A stretch of 64,000 nt of DNA from Agrocybe praecox (Eukaryota; Basidiomycota; Agaricomycetes; Agaricales; Agrocybaceae). Made by a program: the position numbers and the translations under genes. The notes below the pieces were generated by a model that worked only from the letters and a program-made list of their open reading frames with translations, was not told the origin of the DNA and searched no databases. The stretch lies in NCBI GenBank assembly GCA_964017145.1, contig OZ024850.1, forward strand, positions 2,147,618-2,211,617, read 5' to 3'. Below are positions 21,584 to 31,694 of this stretch, piece after piece; position 1 is the first letter of the stretch; the number at the start of each line of letters is the position of its first letter.

Positions 21584-23365
21584 ATGGCTCAGAACAAGCG
21601 AAACCAAGGGACAACATCAACAAAGGAGAAGTCGAAAGGGTCCAGCTCGCAACCTTCGAAGAGCACACGTGGAAATGTACCGCCTGCGAGTGTAACTGCC
21701 AGATGGAAGGTGCGCCGTTGATATATGGCTGTATTACAATGTTCTGTCTCTTACTCATCCTCTGTCAAGCTGTTTAGCATACTAGGTCTACTAGTGGCAC
21801 TGGCAGCCGCAATTATCCCGAACTACTGGACAACATATTTGTCTAAATCGACAGTACTTCATTCTCCAGAGAATGAAACTCAGCCTGACCTACCATTTAT
21901 CGTCGTTGATATACCTGGAAAGGGAAAAGGCGCCATAGCTTCGCGCGATATAAAGGTGTGTTCTGTTCCATTGTCTGAAAAATGAGCCTAACTCTTGTTC
22001 CACGTAGCAAGGAGAGCTAGTCCTTCGAGAGAAGCCTCTATTTTTAGTCGACTTGCATAGTGAGCCTTTTTCTCTTAAAGAGAACGATATAACATCTTAA
22101 TTTTTATCTTCGGCAGTCACCTCCTCGCCTATTGCGCTAATTGCTGAGAAGCTGGCTCCTTTATCACCTCCACAACGAGCGGCTTTTGATAATTTGTCTT
22201 TTATGAATTACAACCTCAACCCTGATGAACATCCCGGAGCAGTAGCTCTTTCTAGGTTCGAAACCAATGCGGTAGCTGCGGGTAGAGAACAGGTTGGGAT
22301 ATTCCCGAACATGGCACGATTGAACCACGGTTGCTCTAGTGCGTTCAATGTTGTGTATAGCTGGAGAGAGGAAGAACAGGCCCTTGTTGTTTATGCCTTG
22401 AAGGAGGTGAAAAAAGGACAAGTGAGTAAAACCTATACGGTACGGTCTTCGGTTGCTGATCCGTTCATTACCCAGGAACTTTTGACAACCTACCTTGACT
22501 CCAAGAAGCCTCGAGAAGAACGCAGGTCCGTTTTTTCTTCTTTTTTTCCACACGACTGTTGTTTAAACGTTTATGACGTATGCTGATATTTTCATACAGG
22601 GAATTTTTGAGCAAAAATTATGGCTTTCATTGCACTTGTGCAGTTTGCTCTCTTCCTGATAAATTATCCAAAGCCTCCGATAATCGACTATCAAAAATAA
22701 AATCATTATATGGCACATTTGCTACATGGGGGAATAATGAAATCGATGGGGTTGAAGCGATCCAGACCATTCGAGACATCTGGGCCATTGAAGACGAAGA
22801 AGGATATTGGAGCGAACGAGGGTCGCTAGCCTTTGACGCTACTTGGATAGCAGCTTCACATTCTGAGTGAGTACTTGGATCCGTCCACCCGATGCGTAAT
22901 TACTTTACGCGCTCGTACATTTCCATGCCTGATTTGGATGATGATATCATGATTACTGACTGTTCTTCCCTCTGATTATCAGTGCGGTTGCGACGCAAGC
23001 GTGGGCGCGGAAGGGGGTTGAGTGGTTTAGCTATGAAATTGGGCCGGACACAACGCAAGTGCAGTCGTTGCTAATGGTCATAAGTCAGCCGGAGGTTCAT
23101 AAGGCTTGGGGATCACGCAAAACGCTTGTTGTCGGTGGTCCAGAGGCATCGCCCGCCGTCGTACCGTAAGTTCCGTAAGTAGATATCAAAAAATTGAATT
23201 ATTTCTCTGCTTGTTTGATGCTCATCCATCACTGTTACTCGGAACCACAGACATTGGGGCGCCGTGGTGAATGTACTAGAACGTACTGCGCTACGTACGC
23301 AGTCGTCTCTTACACACGATAACAAAAGTCCGTTAGAGACATTCTTGGAGATAACGTCAGCGTAG
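21584..23365 (+). CDS. Membrane-anchored SET-domain protein (SMYD-like, no MYND)
   Basis: Putative protein lysine methyltransferase. Exons 21584-21709, 21770-21955, 22008-22059, 22117-22421, 22476-22525, 22600-22866, 22983-23165 and 23251-23365 give 427 residues. A basic N-terminal tail (residues 1-42) is followed by one hydrophobic helix (LFSILGLLVALAAAIIP), a likely membrane anchor. The split SET domain begins IVVDIPGKGKGAIASRDI and includes ARLNHGCSSAFNVVYSW (cofactor and pseudoknot motif) and ELLTTYL. A post-SET cysteine cluster (FHCTCAVC) follows. The zinc-binding MYND insert of true SMYD proteins is absent. If the strong donor at 23166 is skipped, translation would stop at 23169 without the last 38 residues. 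Substrate is unknown; agaricomycetes carry many such SET genes. Confidence 0.82.
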
Positions 23366-23937
23366 TTGCATCAGCGGGTGAAATGGAGGCCGTTCTTGAT
23401 ACACTTGGTGCAGAGAGGAGGACGGAAATAGCTGAAGCCTGTTTCGTCTTTCGCAGCCAAACGGGCCTGTAGGATAATGACGAGATTGTGGTGACTATGA
23501 CAGCAGAATATTTAATGGTGTCCTTCTGGGCAGGAGGCGTAGTGTATAAACATCAGACGATAAATTGAAAAATGAGACGATTTGCGGCGGTTTGAAGTGA
23601 GGATATCGTCGGTGGCGTTGAATGAATTGTGTAGAAATTAGGAGAATTGGTGGAGTAAATTGGATAAATTTGGGTGGCTGTACAGGACCAAATATTATGC
23701 GGCAAGGAAGCCTCCGAGTACGCCACGTCCGAGCTTCTTTCTAACACTACCATCATCTTCTCACCTCTCTTTTTCTGTAGGGTCTTGGATTAACCGTCCG
23801 ACTACTGCCTTACTTATAAGAGCTAGCTAGTCGGCCGCCTTCATTGGTATTTACCCCCCTTTCTTTTCTCCGTAATGTCCAGTACGAACACCTCTAACCT
23901 CTCTCCAGTTGTCCGCCGTCCTTTTTTTGTCTTCGAA
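23366..23937. promoter_or_regulatory. Intergenic / promoter of cytochrome P450 reductase
   Basis: 572 bp without supportable coding sequence. A TATA-like ACTTATAAGAG lies at about 23,812-23,822. An in-frame ATG at 23875, upstream of the chosen start, would add 21 residues. Confidence 0.4.
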
Positions 23938-26304
23938 ATGGCCTCTTCGTCTTCGGACGTCCTCATTCTAGGCTTGGGTGTCGTCCTCGCTGCTCTCTAC
24001 ATCTTCCGCGACCAGCTTTTTGCCGCCTCAAAGCCAAAGGTAGCGCCCGTCTCAACATCTAAAGTCGCCAATGGCTCTGGGAACCCCCGCGATTTCATTG
24101 CGAAGATGAAAGAGGGGGTGAGTATTTCTGTATTTCACGTGCCATCATTACCCCCCATGCTAATCATTTACCCCTAAAGAAAAAACGCATTGTTATCTTT
24201 TACGGCTCGCAAACAGGTACTGCTGAAGAGTACGCCATCCGTCTTGCTAAGGAAGCAAAGCAAAAGTTCGGCTTGGCTTCACTTGTTTGTGACCCTGAGG
24301 AATATGACTTTGAGAACTTGGACCAGCTCCCAGAAGATTGTGCCGCTTTCTTTGTGATGGCAACTTACGGCGAGGGAGAACCCACCGATAACGCCGTTCA
24401 ACTTATGCAAAACTTGTCAGACGAATCTTTCGAGTTCAGTAATGGCGAACGCAAGCTCCCGGGCTTGAAATACGTTATTTTCGGTCTCGGTAATAAGACA
24501 TACGAGCATTACAATCTCATTGGGCGTAATGTTGACACTGCGTTGGCTCAAATGGGAGGTGTCCGAATTGGGGAACGCGGTGAAGGCGACGACGATAAGA
24601 GTATGGAAGAAGACTATTTAGAATGGAAAGACGGCATGTGGGAGGCATTTGCCACCGCCATGAGCGTTGAAGAAGGTCAAGGTGGTGATTCGGCGGACTT
24701 CGTTGTCTCTGAACTGGAATCCCACCCCGAGGAAAAAGTTTATCTTGGTGAATTTTCTTTTTATTATCCACCTTGCGAGTAATTTACTGAACATCAATTC
24801 ATGAACTTTAGGCGAATACTCCGCTCGTGCTCTCACAAAGACCAAGGGTATCCACGATGCTAAGAATCCTTATGCTGCCCCTATCGTTGTCGCACGAGAA
24901 CTATTCATGCCCACTGCCGACAGGAACTGCGTCCACATTGAATTCAACACGGAAGGTTCGGGTATTACATACCAACATGGTGACCATGTCGGCTTGTGGC
25001 CATTGAACCCTGATGTCGAGGTTAACCGTCTTTTGTGCGTCCTTGGACTTACCGACAAGAAAGACACCGTCATTGGAATTGAGTCCCTTGATCCTGCTCT
25101 CGCCAAGGTGCCATTCCCTGTCCCCACCACTTACGGAACTGTTCTACGCCACTACATTGATATTAGTGCTGTCGCTGGTCGCCAAATTCTCGGAACAATG
25201 TCTAAATTCGCCCCGACTCCCGAGTCAGAGGCTTTCCTAAAGAACTTGAATACCAATAAGGAGGAATACCACCGCGTCGTCCACGATGGATGCTTAAAAC
25301 TAGGAGAAATCCTACAATTAGCCGCTGGCAATAACATCAAGGCCATCCCTACCCCAGAGAATACCACACAATGGAAAATACCTTTCGACATAATTGTATC
25401 TGCTATCCCCCGTCTTCAACCCCGGTACTATTCTATCTCATCCAGCCCCAAGCTCCATCCCAACTCTATCCACGCTACCGCCGTTGTCCTCAAATATCAG
25501 AATATTTCCAACGAAATCGTCGCTTCAAAATGGGTTCACGGTGTTGGATCTAATTTCTTGCTCAGTCTCAAGCATGCTTCTAACAACGAACCTGTACCTC
25601 TCATCTCTGAAAATGGAGAAGAGCGTGTCGCCGTCCCTTCCTATCTGATCGAAGGTCCCCGAGGCTCGTACAAGACAGAGACTTGCTACAAGGCCCCCAT
25701 CCACGTCAGGCGTTCAACATTCAGACTTCCCACAAACCCTAAGAGCCCTGTCATCATGATTGGCCCTGGAACTGTAAGCACTTTAGTTTTTTCAATCTTT
25801 TAACAGTGGCGTTAATCTCTTCTGCAGGGTGTTGCTCCATTCCGTGGATTTGTCCAAGAGCGTGTGGCCCTTGCTCGTCGATCAATTGAGAAGAACGGCC
25901 CTGACGCTCTTAATGACTGGGGACGCATTTCTCTGTTCTACGGTTGCCGACGAGATGACGAGGACTTCTTGTACAAGGATGAATGGTCACAGTACGACGA
26001 GGAGCTCAAGGGCAAATTCAAGTTACACTGCGCTTTCTCTCGCCAAAATTACAAACCTGATGGCAGCAAAATCTACGTTCAAGACCTCATCTGGGATGAC
26101 AGGGAACATATTGCTGATGCCATCTTGAACGGCAAGGGCTACGTTTACATCTGTGGTGAAGCCAAGAGCATGAGCAAACAGGTAGAGGAAGTTCTCGCAA
26201 AGATTCTCGGTGAGGCCAAGGGTGGATCTGCTGAAGTAGAGGGTGCTGCAGAGATTAAACTATTGAAAGAGCGCTCGAGGCTTATGTTGGATGTTTGGAG
26301 TTAA
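23938..26304 (+). CDS. cpr1: NADPH--cytochrome P450 reductase
   Basis: Diflavin enzyme that passes electrons from NADPH through FAD and FMN to microsomal P450s. Four exons (23938-24117, 24180-24747, 24812-25773, 25828-26304) give 728 residues, the usual length. The N-terminal ER anchor is DVLILGLGVVLAALYIF. The FMN domain has YGSQTGTAEEYA and MATYGEGEPTDNA. The FAD domain has PRYYSISSSP. NADPH-binding motifs are MIGPGTGVAPFRGF, LFYGCRRDDEDF and YVYICGEAKSM, and the tail MLDVWS carries the conserved near-terminal Trp. The ATG at 23938 (MASSSSDVLIL) was preferred over 23875 because homologues start just before the anchor. All key residues are present. It would serve all cellular P450s, including ergosterol synthesis. 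Confidence 0.97.
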
Positions 26305-26572
26305 TCTGTTTTTTAGTAGACTCATCATAGACTTGTAATGACACGACACTCCGCCTAATTTTATATGGTCCTTAGCATTATTTTCCCAATCTTGTCCAAC
26401 GCACTATTGCGGCTACCGTACATTATGCAATGATATTTTTCTCTGTAGGGATGTTGTTGAATAAATGTTGTCTGTCGTTCTTTGAGGCTTTGAGCATCGG
26501 CGGGAGTTTGATGTAGTCTGTCTCGTTCCGGAAGTTCCCACATTTTTTGGAGTTTGTTATCGTTGCTTTCCT

Positions 26573-27820
26573 ATGTTGAGGTCATCTTTGTCCAGGCCTC
26601 TACTGCTACGACACTTCTCTGCGACACCGTATATTCGAAATGTGCAAAGACCAGTAGAGACTCATGCACAAGAAAAGGAGTCACCTTCAAATAATCCAAG
26701 TCTTGAACTCGGAGGTTCTTCCCGATCGCTTTTAGAGGAACCTCTTAAGGCAGAATTTCATCAAGACAAACCCATCGTCACCCCGGAAACGAAACAGACT
26801 ACTCCCGATACTGAACCTCAACAACCGACATCGACTTACGACTTGGAACTTGTCAAGAAACGCATCCGAGAATGGTCTGAACAGGCTACTATCGCTCTTC
26901 GACACAGGGCAGATGACTTTACTGCGACAACGAAAACGACTTTCTCTCACCTTGGCGCAGAGTTGAATAAGGTTACTGGTTATGAGGAGATTGAAGCTCT
27001 GAAACGGGGTGTTGTCGAACAGGGTGAGTATATAGTCGCTTTGTTAAATTAATACAGCTGTTTGATATATTTGAGCATATTAGAGGAACGAATCAGTGTG
27101 GCTCGACAAGCCGCTCGTGAAGCCAAAGTCGCATACGAACATGCAATGATTCAAAGGGCAAATTCTCAACGCGAAGTTAATGATCTATTGGCAAGGAAGA
27201 ATAACTGGATCGAACCGGACATTGCACGCTTCACCGATCTCGTGAAGCAAGACCATCTGCGCGAGCAAGAAGAGGCGCGCGCCAAGATGGCTGTCGACGA
27301 GACAGAAGAGGCTGCGGAAAAAGAATTCAGTCAGCTAATGCGCCTGATTCTAGCTCGCTATCACGAAGAGCAAGTGTGGTCGGACAAAATTCGTAGCGCG
27401 TCGACTTATGGATCACTCGCTGCGCTTGCGCTCAACATGCTTGTGTTTATCATGGCAATAGTTGTCGTGGAGCCGTGGAAACGGAAGCGGTTAGCACAGA
27501 CGTTCGAGAGAAAGATAGAGGAGCTGAGCAGCGAAAACGGAGCTCGGTTAGACGCTAGTATGCAGTCCATCAGTCAACAGCTTGCTCAGCAAGAAAAACT
27601 CATTGAAGCCTTGAAGTTCGAAGCCTTGAAAGAGGTTTCGAGCCTGAAAGAGGCTTCTGGCGATGCGGCTGCATCATTGGCCGCTCCGAAGGAAGGAGCT
27701 ATAGAAACCAAGGCGCTGAATATTCTGGAGACCCTTTCTCGGACACAATGGGAAGTAGCAGCTCTAGGAGCAGGAGCCTTTGTAGCGGGTATCCTTAGTA
27801 CTATTCTATTTAGTAAATAA
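26573..27820 (+). CDS. mdm33: Mdm33/She9-like mitochondrial inner-membrane protein
   Basis: Mdm33/She9 proteins shape the mitochondrial inner membrane and cristae. Two exons (26573-27023 and 27084-27820) encode 395 residues. The N-terminus (MLRSSLSRPLLLRHFSATPY) is a basic, Arg/Ser-rich presequence. A Pro/Thr/Glu-rich linker follows, then a long coiled coil (from about residue 85: DLELVKKRIREWSEQ to FSQLMRLILARYHEEQVWS). A membrane helix comes next (STYGSLAALALNMLVFIMAI), then VVEPWKRKRLAQTFE, a family-diagnostic stretch. A second coiled coil precedes a C-terminal membrane helix (VAALGAGAFVAGILSTILF). Two membrane spans with the coiled coils between presequence and tail fit the family. Its stop lies only 35 bp from the stop of the convergent methyltransferase gene. 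Confidence 0.88.
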
Positions 27821-27855
27821 TATACTTTTACATTTATGTTTCGCTCATGTATAAT

Positions 27856-29130
27856 TTAGAAATTAACGCTTCGGTATACCCGACAGTGTACTCTATTTAA
27901 AGCTCTCGTAAGTCATCAAAAATATCCGGTGAAAAGCAGAATGGCCTCACCTATCATGGAGCAGTTCGCCAGCAGAAGTCGTCATTTCACACTCTTTCCA
28001 TGCATCTATATCCCATTTATTCCAACCCCAGCCGCTCTTGATCTCAATTAACGACATTAGGGAAGAAAAGAAAGTATTGAAAAAAGGAAGGCTTACTTCT
28101 GGCTTTTTATGAGGCGCGAGGATAACCAACCAACGTACCTTGGAGCTCAGTTCCCACAATAAAGAGAACAGACTCGAAGGATTTTCGATAAGGTGCATGG
28201 CGAAGGAACAGATTACCATTTCAACTTGACATTGATGTTCATCTCCTGGGTTCTCCACTTGCTCTAAGTTGGCGCATATTTTCAGAGAGCCGTCGGCAAG
28301 GTTAATCGCTTCCCGAGGCATTGAACCTTCAGCAATAGCCTCAAAAGAAAGTTCTGAGCATGGGAACTTTGTGCGCTCCTTGAACGCTGCTGCTGTGAAC
28401 TAACTTGAATTAGGTTTTAAAGTTTGGGTGCATCCAATAACACGCTTTACCGGATCTGCAGCTACGATTTGTGGTTTTGGAAACTCGGGCCCAAGGGCTA
28501 TCGGTGCGATTGTCTTTTTACGGGATAGTGCAACCGACCGAGAGGAAGGTTGAGAAGGCATCGTCGTTTGGCTTTGAGGTATTGAAGTGTCGACCATTCT
28601 TTGCTCTTGGAATAGTTTTTTCCCGACTTTACACCACTCAACGAAGGCCAATGTAGCTTCTCCACTAGATGCGGAGTATTAGTCGCCCGTTTGCTTCAAC
28701 CCAAGGTCAAGAATGCACCTTCCTGGCAAAAATGAGGCTGATAATTCAAAAGAGGGCAATAAATTCGGAGCGCACCACAGGCCATATCAAAGAGCATTAT
28801 TTGGTCAGAAGTCATTTTGGAGATTACTTCGTGCTCCATTTGCCACCACCTTATTGAATATGAAAGTAAGGCGAACGTCCACTGGCTCTTTTTTTGCACG
28901 TTGCGTACTTATTTAACCATGATACTAACGCTAGTCGAATTCCAGGATAGTGTGGATTACGGTATGTCGATCCTACTTTTTTGTAATACTGGTGAAAGAA
29001 AGAAAAACAGATTAAATTGGGTAAAAAGGGCGCATTGAAAACTCACCTCTTCTACTCCATGCTCTCCATAATTGTCCCGCATCGACGTCGATAATATTCC
29101 AGTTACAGCGACTCTATCACCCCTCGACAT
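27856..29130 (-). CDS. SAM-dependent methyltransferase-like protein
   Basis: Predicted methyltransferase; substrate unknown. Seven exons (29130-29047, 28988-28930, 28849-28772, 28664-28451, 28399-28097, 28042-27951, 27892-27856) give 288 residues. The N-terminus has the conserved fungal block YGEHGVEEYYKKVGSTYRNP. Motif I is LFDMACGAGEATLAFVEW, then PKPQIVAADPFTAAAF (motif II region) and VEMVICSFAMHLIENPS (motif IV). WLVILAPHKKPE and a C-terminal GELLHDRVHCRVYRS follow. Motif I is recovered only if the intron at 28771 uses a GC donor. A canonical GT-AG alternative keeps frame but removes the glycines. It is distinct in sequence and structure from the tandem pair at 14-18 kb. Its 5' end shares 224 bp with the divergent HIT gene, so the two may share a promoter. 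Confidence 0.78.
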
Positions 29131-29354
29131 TGTTCGGCTTCCTTATACGACTAACGAACTTGTGTGTAGATTTTAGCGACGCGAAGGAGCTGTTTGGCGA
29201 TAAGGAAGAGGTCAGGTGGCGTTGTCGGCGTTATCGAATAACGGTAATTGCCGTTTCTAGTTCCTTGTCTTGCCATTGCCCCAAGTCAACACATGATTTA
29301 TACACGGACACTGTTTTCTCTACTTCCCCAATTCCCGCCGTCAACTGGGATGCA

Positions 29355-30082
29355 ATGACTTCTTTCATCATCAAGGCACACGAAGACCGTCCACTGCACA
29401 AAGAATGGGCCCAGGACCCGGAATGCGCATTCTGTAGAATCATCAGAGGAGAATTACCTACTTCGAAAGTTTATGAAGATGATAAAGTCATAGCTATCCT
29501 TGGTGAGTATGCCGCCTTGTGCCGCTTTTTTCTGACTTAACATATGCCATACTACTTCCATAGATATCATGCCTCTAAGAGAAGGGCACACATTGGTCAT
29601 TCCCAAGACTCACATATCCCGTCTGTCCGAATTGCCACCTGATATAGCCGCTGCAGTTGGCTCAACAGTGTCGAAGGTTGCCCATGCTTTAACAATAGGT
29701 GATTAATGTAGTAAAATTGGGAGACTCTTGCCTCTTGCTAATATGGCTTTGGTCTAGCGATGAACCAGACAGGTTTAAATGTCGTTTGCAACCAAGAATA
29801 TGCTCAGGCCGTGCCCCATGTCAGTCAACATTCCCTTATTTGTTGCCGCATATTTAATGTTAATGTTTCTTCCTCGTAAAGGTGCACTATCACATTATAC
29901 CCGCACCTAACTTCGAATCTAGAGCAGAGTCGTCTAGGGGCGTCGAAGCGACTGACAAGGTGGTTGGTGGACGTGCACCTCTGACACATCGAGAAATGCA
30001 TCAGAAAGAGTTTGAAGCACGGGAAGAATTGGACGAGGACAATGCAAAGGCTCTTTTGCCCAGGATACGTGCACATCTCTGA
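29355..30082 (+). CDS. HIT-family nucleotide hydrolase (HINT-like)
   Basis: Histidine-triad proteins hydrolyse nucleoside phosphoramidates or dinucleoside polyphosphates. Four exons (29355-29502, 29564-29698, 29758-29819, 29882-30082) give 181 residues. The N-terminal zinc/structural motif CAFCRIIRGELPTSKVYEDD is followed by LREGHTLVIPKTHISRLSEL and NQEYAQAVPHVHYHIIPAP. The last contains the triad HVHYH, with the nucleophilic histidine in the middle position; the triad is split by the third intron after PH. About 60 residues after the domain form a charged tail (EFEAREELDEDNA). The arrangement matches fungal HINT/Hnt-type proteins more than Fhit. The start MTSFIIKAHEDRP was chosen as the first ATG in the open frame. 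Confidence 0.9.
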
Positions 30083-30750
30083 ATGCAGAAGTTAGCACCT
30101 TCATTCGGTGCTTGGTGAAGCTATACCACTGTATGTCGCTCTACAAATCAAAGTCAAGAATCTCTTGAAGCTCGGCTTAGCACGAGTTGGACCAAACACG
30201 CGGGTAGACATTTAGGTGTGTAACACTGAATTGCTGTAATGTGCATATAGATTGTTTGTATCGTATTTATGTTAACATCTTTCGGCCGGAAGTTTCTACC
30301 TGAATATTCACGATTTTATGGAACATGGACTTACTGTGAATTGGAATTCCTGCGGTCGAAGTTGACATTTATCAAAATCATCTATTAACTATTCGTCGAA
30401 CATAAGAGTGTCGCAGAGAAGTGATGGTCAGTTGCATGGGCTCGAAGGTCACCGAAAGGCCTTGAATGACAGATTCTTTTCATGTTATTTCGCGACTCAG
30501 TCATTTATTGAGCAATGGTAAGTAACTGGCCAGCCAGCTTCTCCACAAGTTGCTCAAGTTAACAAGTTAACTTGTCGTCAGAGAGCAGCCTCAGAGCAGA
30601 AGACTGTCACGTGCAGTAATTAGCGATCGCGCTTGTCACGTATATCACCTGGCCAAACGCGACAAGTCACGTCACGCTCGTTTGTACACCTCTCCCAACT
30701 CTCTCCAATCTACCACTAAGCCAACACCAAGCTCATATCACCTCCCCGAA
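30083..30750. promoter_or_regulatory. Intergenic, 668 bp, with GTCACGT motif cluster
   Basis: No coding sequence is supported. Near 30,557-30,580 is a palindromic cluster built on AAGTTAAC. Three GTCACGT copies sit at 30606-30612, 30635-30641 and 30666-30672, the last overlapping a further GTCACG. They lie 80-145 bp upstream of the histone-fold gene start, so they look like promoter sites. Confidence 0.5.
30606..30677 (+). promoter_or_regulatory. Three-fold GTCACGT repeat upstream of the Dpb3-like gene
   Basis: Three exact GTCACGT heptamers at about 30-bp spacing. The first extends to CACGTG. Such sites are bound by bHLH or bZIP factors in fungi; the binder here is unknown. Confidence 0.45.
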
Positions 30751-31560
30751 ATGTCTATCTACGAAGACGACGAGGAAACGCAGCTTGAAACACAAATACT
30801 TGACTCCCAATATGAAGTTGATACCCAAGAGGTCGAGGATCAAGAAATGGACGATATTCCAGACGAAGAATCAGAACCCGAAGAGGTTGAGCCTTCTGTA
30901 GCTGAGATAGCTGCTCAGTCAAAGAAACGTGTAAAGCGAGACCCCGTGGAATTAAAAAGAGATCCTGGAAAGTCATTGCTACCTTTCTCCAAGGTCCAAA
31001 GGATAATTAAAGCAGACAAGGTCATTCATAAGCTTTCTTACATGGAGTGTTCCTTGATATTATTTACTTATTACAGGAAATCCCTATTGTTGCGAAAGAA
31101 GCAACTTTTCTAATATCCCTTGCGACAGAAGAATTCATTAAACGACTGTGTGAGGCTGGTCAACAGGTGGCGAACAGAGAAAAGAGAACGACTGTTCAAC
31201 ATAAAGACATTGGTGAGTGAGAATTTTCACGACCGTACATTTTCGCTTATTTATACGAATCCAGCCGCTGTTGTGCGAAGAGTGGATGAGTTTCTGTTTC
31301 TTGAAGGTACGATAAATCATTTACTTGCGAAATAAAGCCATTGATTTCCTTCCCTAGAAATAATGACATGGACAAGTGTAGAACCGCCTGCTAAACGGCC
31401 ACCGAAACAGAAACCAAGTGCTCTAAAAGCAGATGGGCCCACACTACTAGATCAATTTGTAACTAGTAAAAAGGATGCGGACGATGGAGGAGATGAGGAC
31501 ATTATAATGAATGAAGATGGGACGATGGTTGCTGGTAATATAATAGAATATGATGAATGA
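30751..31560 (+). CDS. dpb3: Histone-fold protein, DNA polymerase epsilon subunit Dpb3/POLE4-like
   Basis: CBF/NF-Y-type histone fold. Dpb3/POLE4 pairs with Dpb4/POLE3 in DNA polymerase epsilon, and related subunits act in CHRAC-type remodellers. Four exons (30751-31020, 31077-31212, 31265-31306, 31358-31560) give 216 residues. An acidic N-terminus (about residues 1-65) precedes the fold: LPFSKVQRIIKADKEIPIVA, FLISLATEEFIKRLCEAG, then REKRTTVQHKDIAAVVRRVD and FLFLEEIM. The spacing of the LPxxKV start, KRxTVQxxDI and the FLEE end is diagnostic of the Dpb3/CHRAC15 group rather than NC2-alpha or NF-YC. A Lys/Pro-rich and then acidic C-terminal tail follows. It lies 134 bp upstream of the DDB1 homologue in the same orientation. 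Confidence 0.82.
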
Positions 31561-31694
31561 TTTTTGACTCCAGTACTATCACACGCGGCTACGGGCCGAC
31601 ATGGCCGGTGGGGTTCCACTCCCTGTTCTGAGAGATGGCTGTCTGTCTTACCGAACTACCATCGTCCTCACCGCGAGATTCTTGGTAGGCGACG

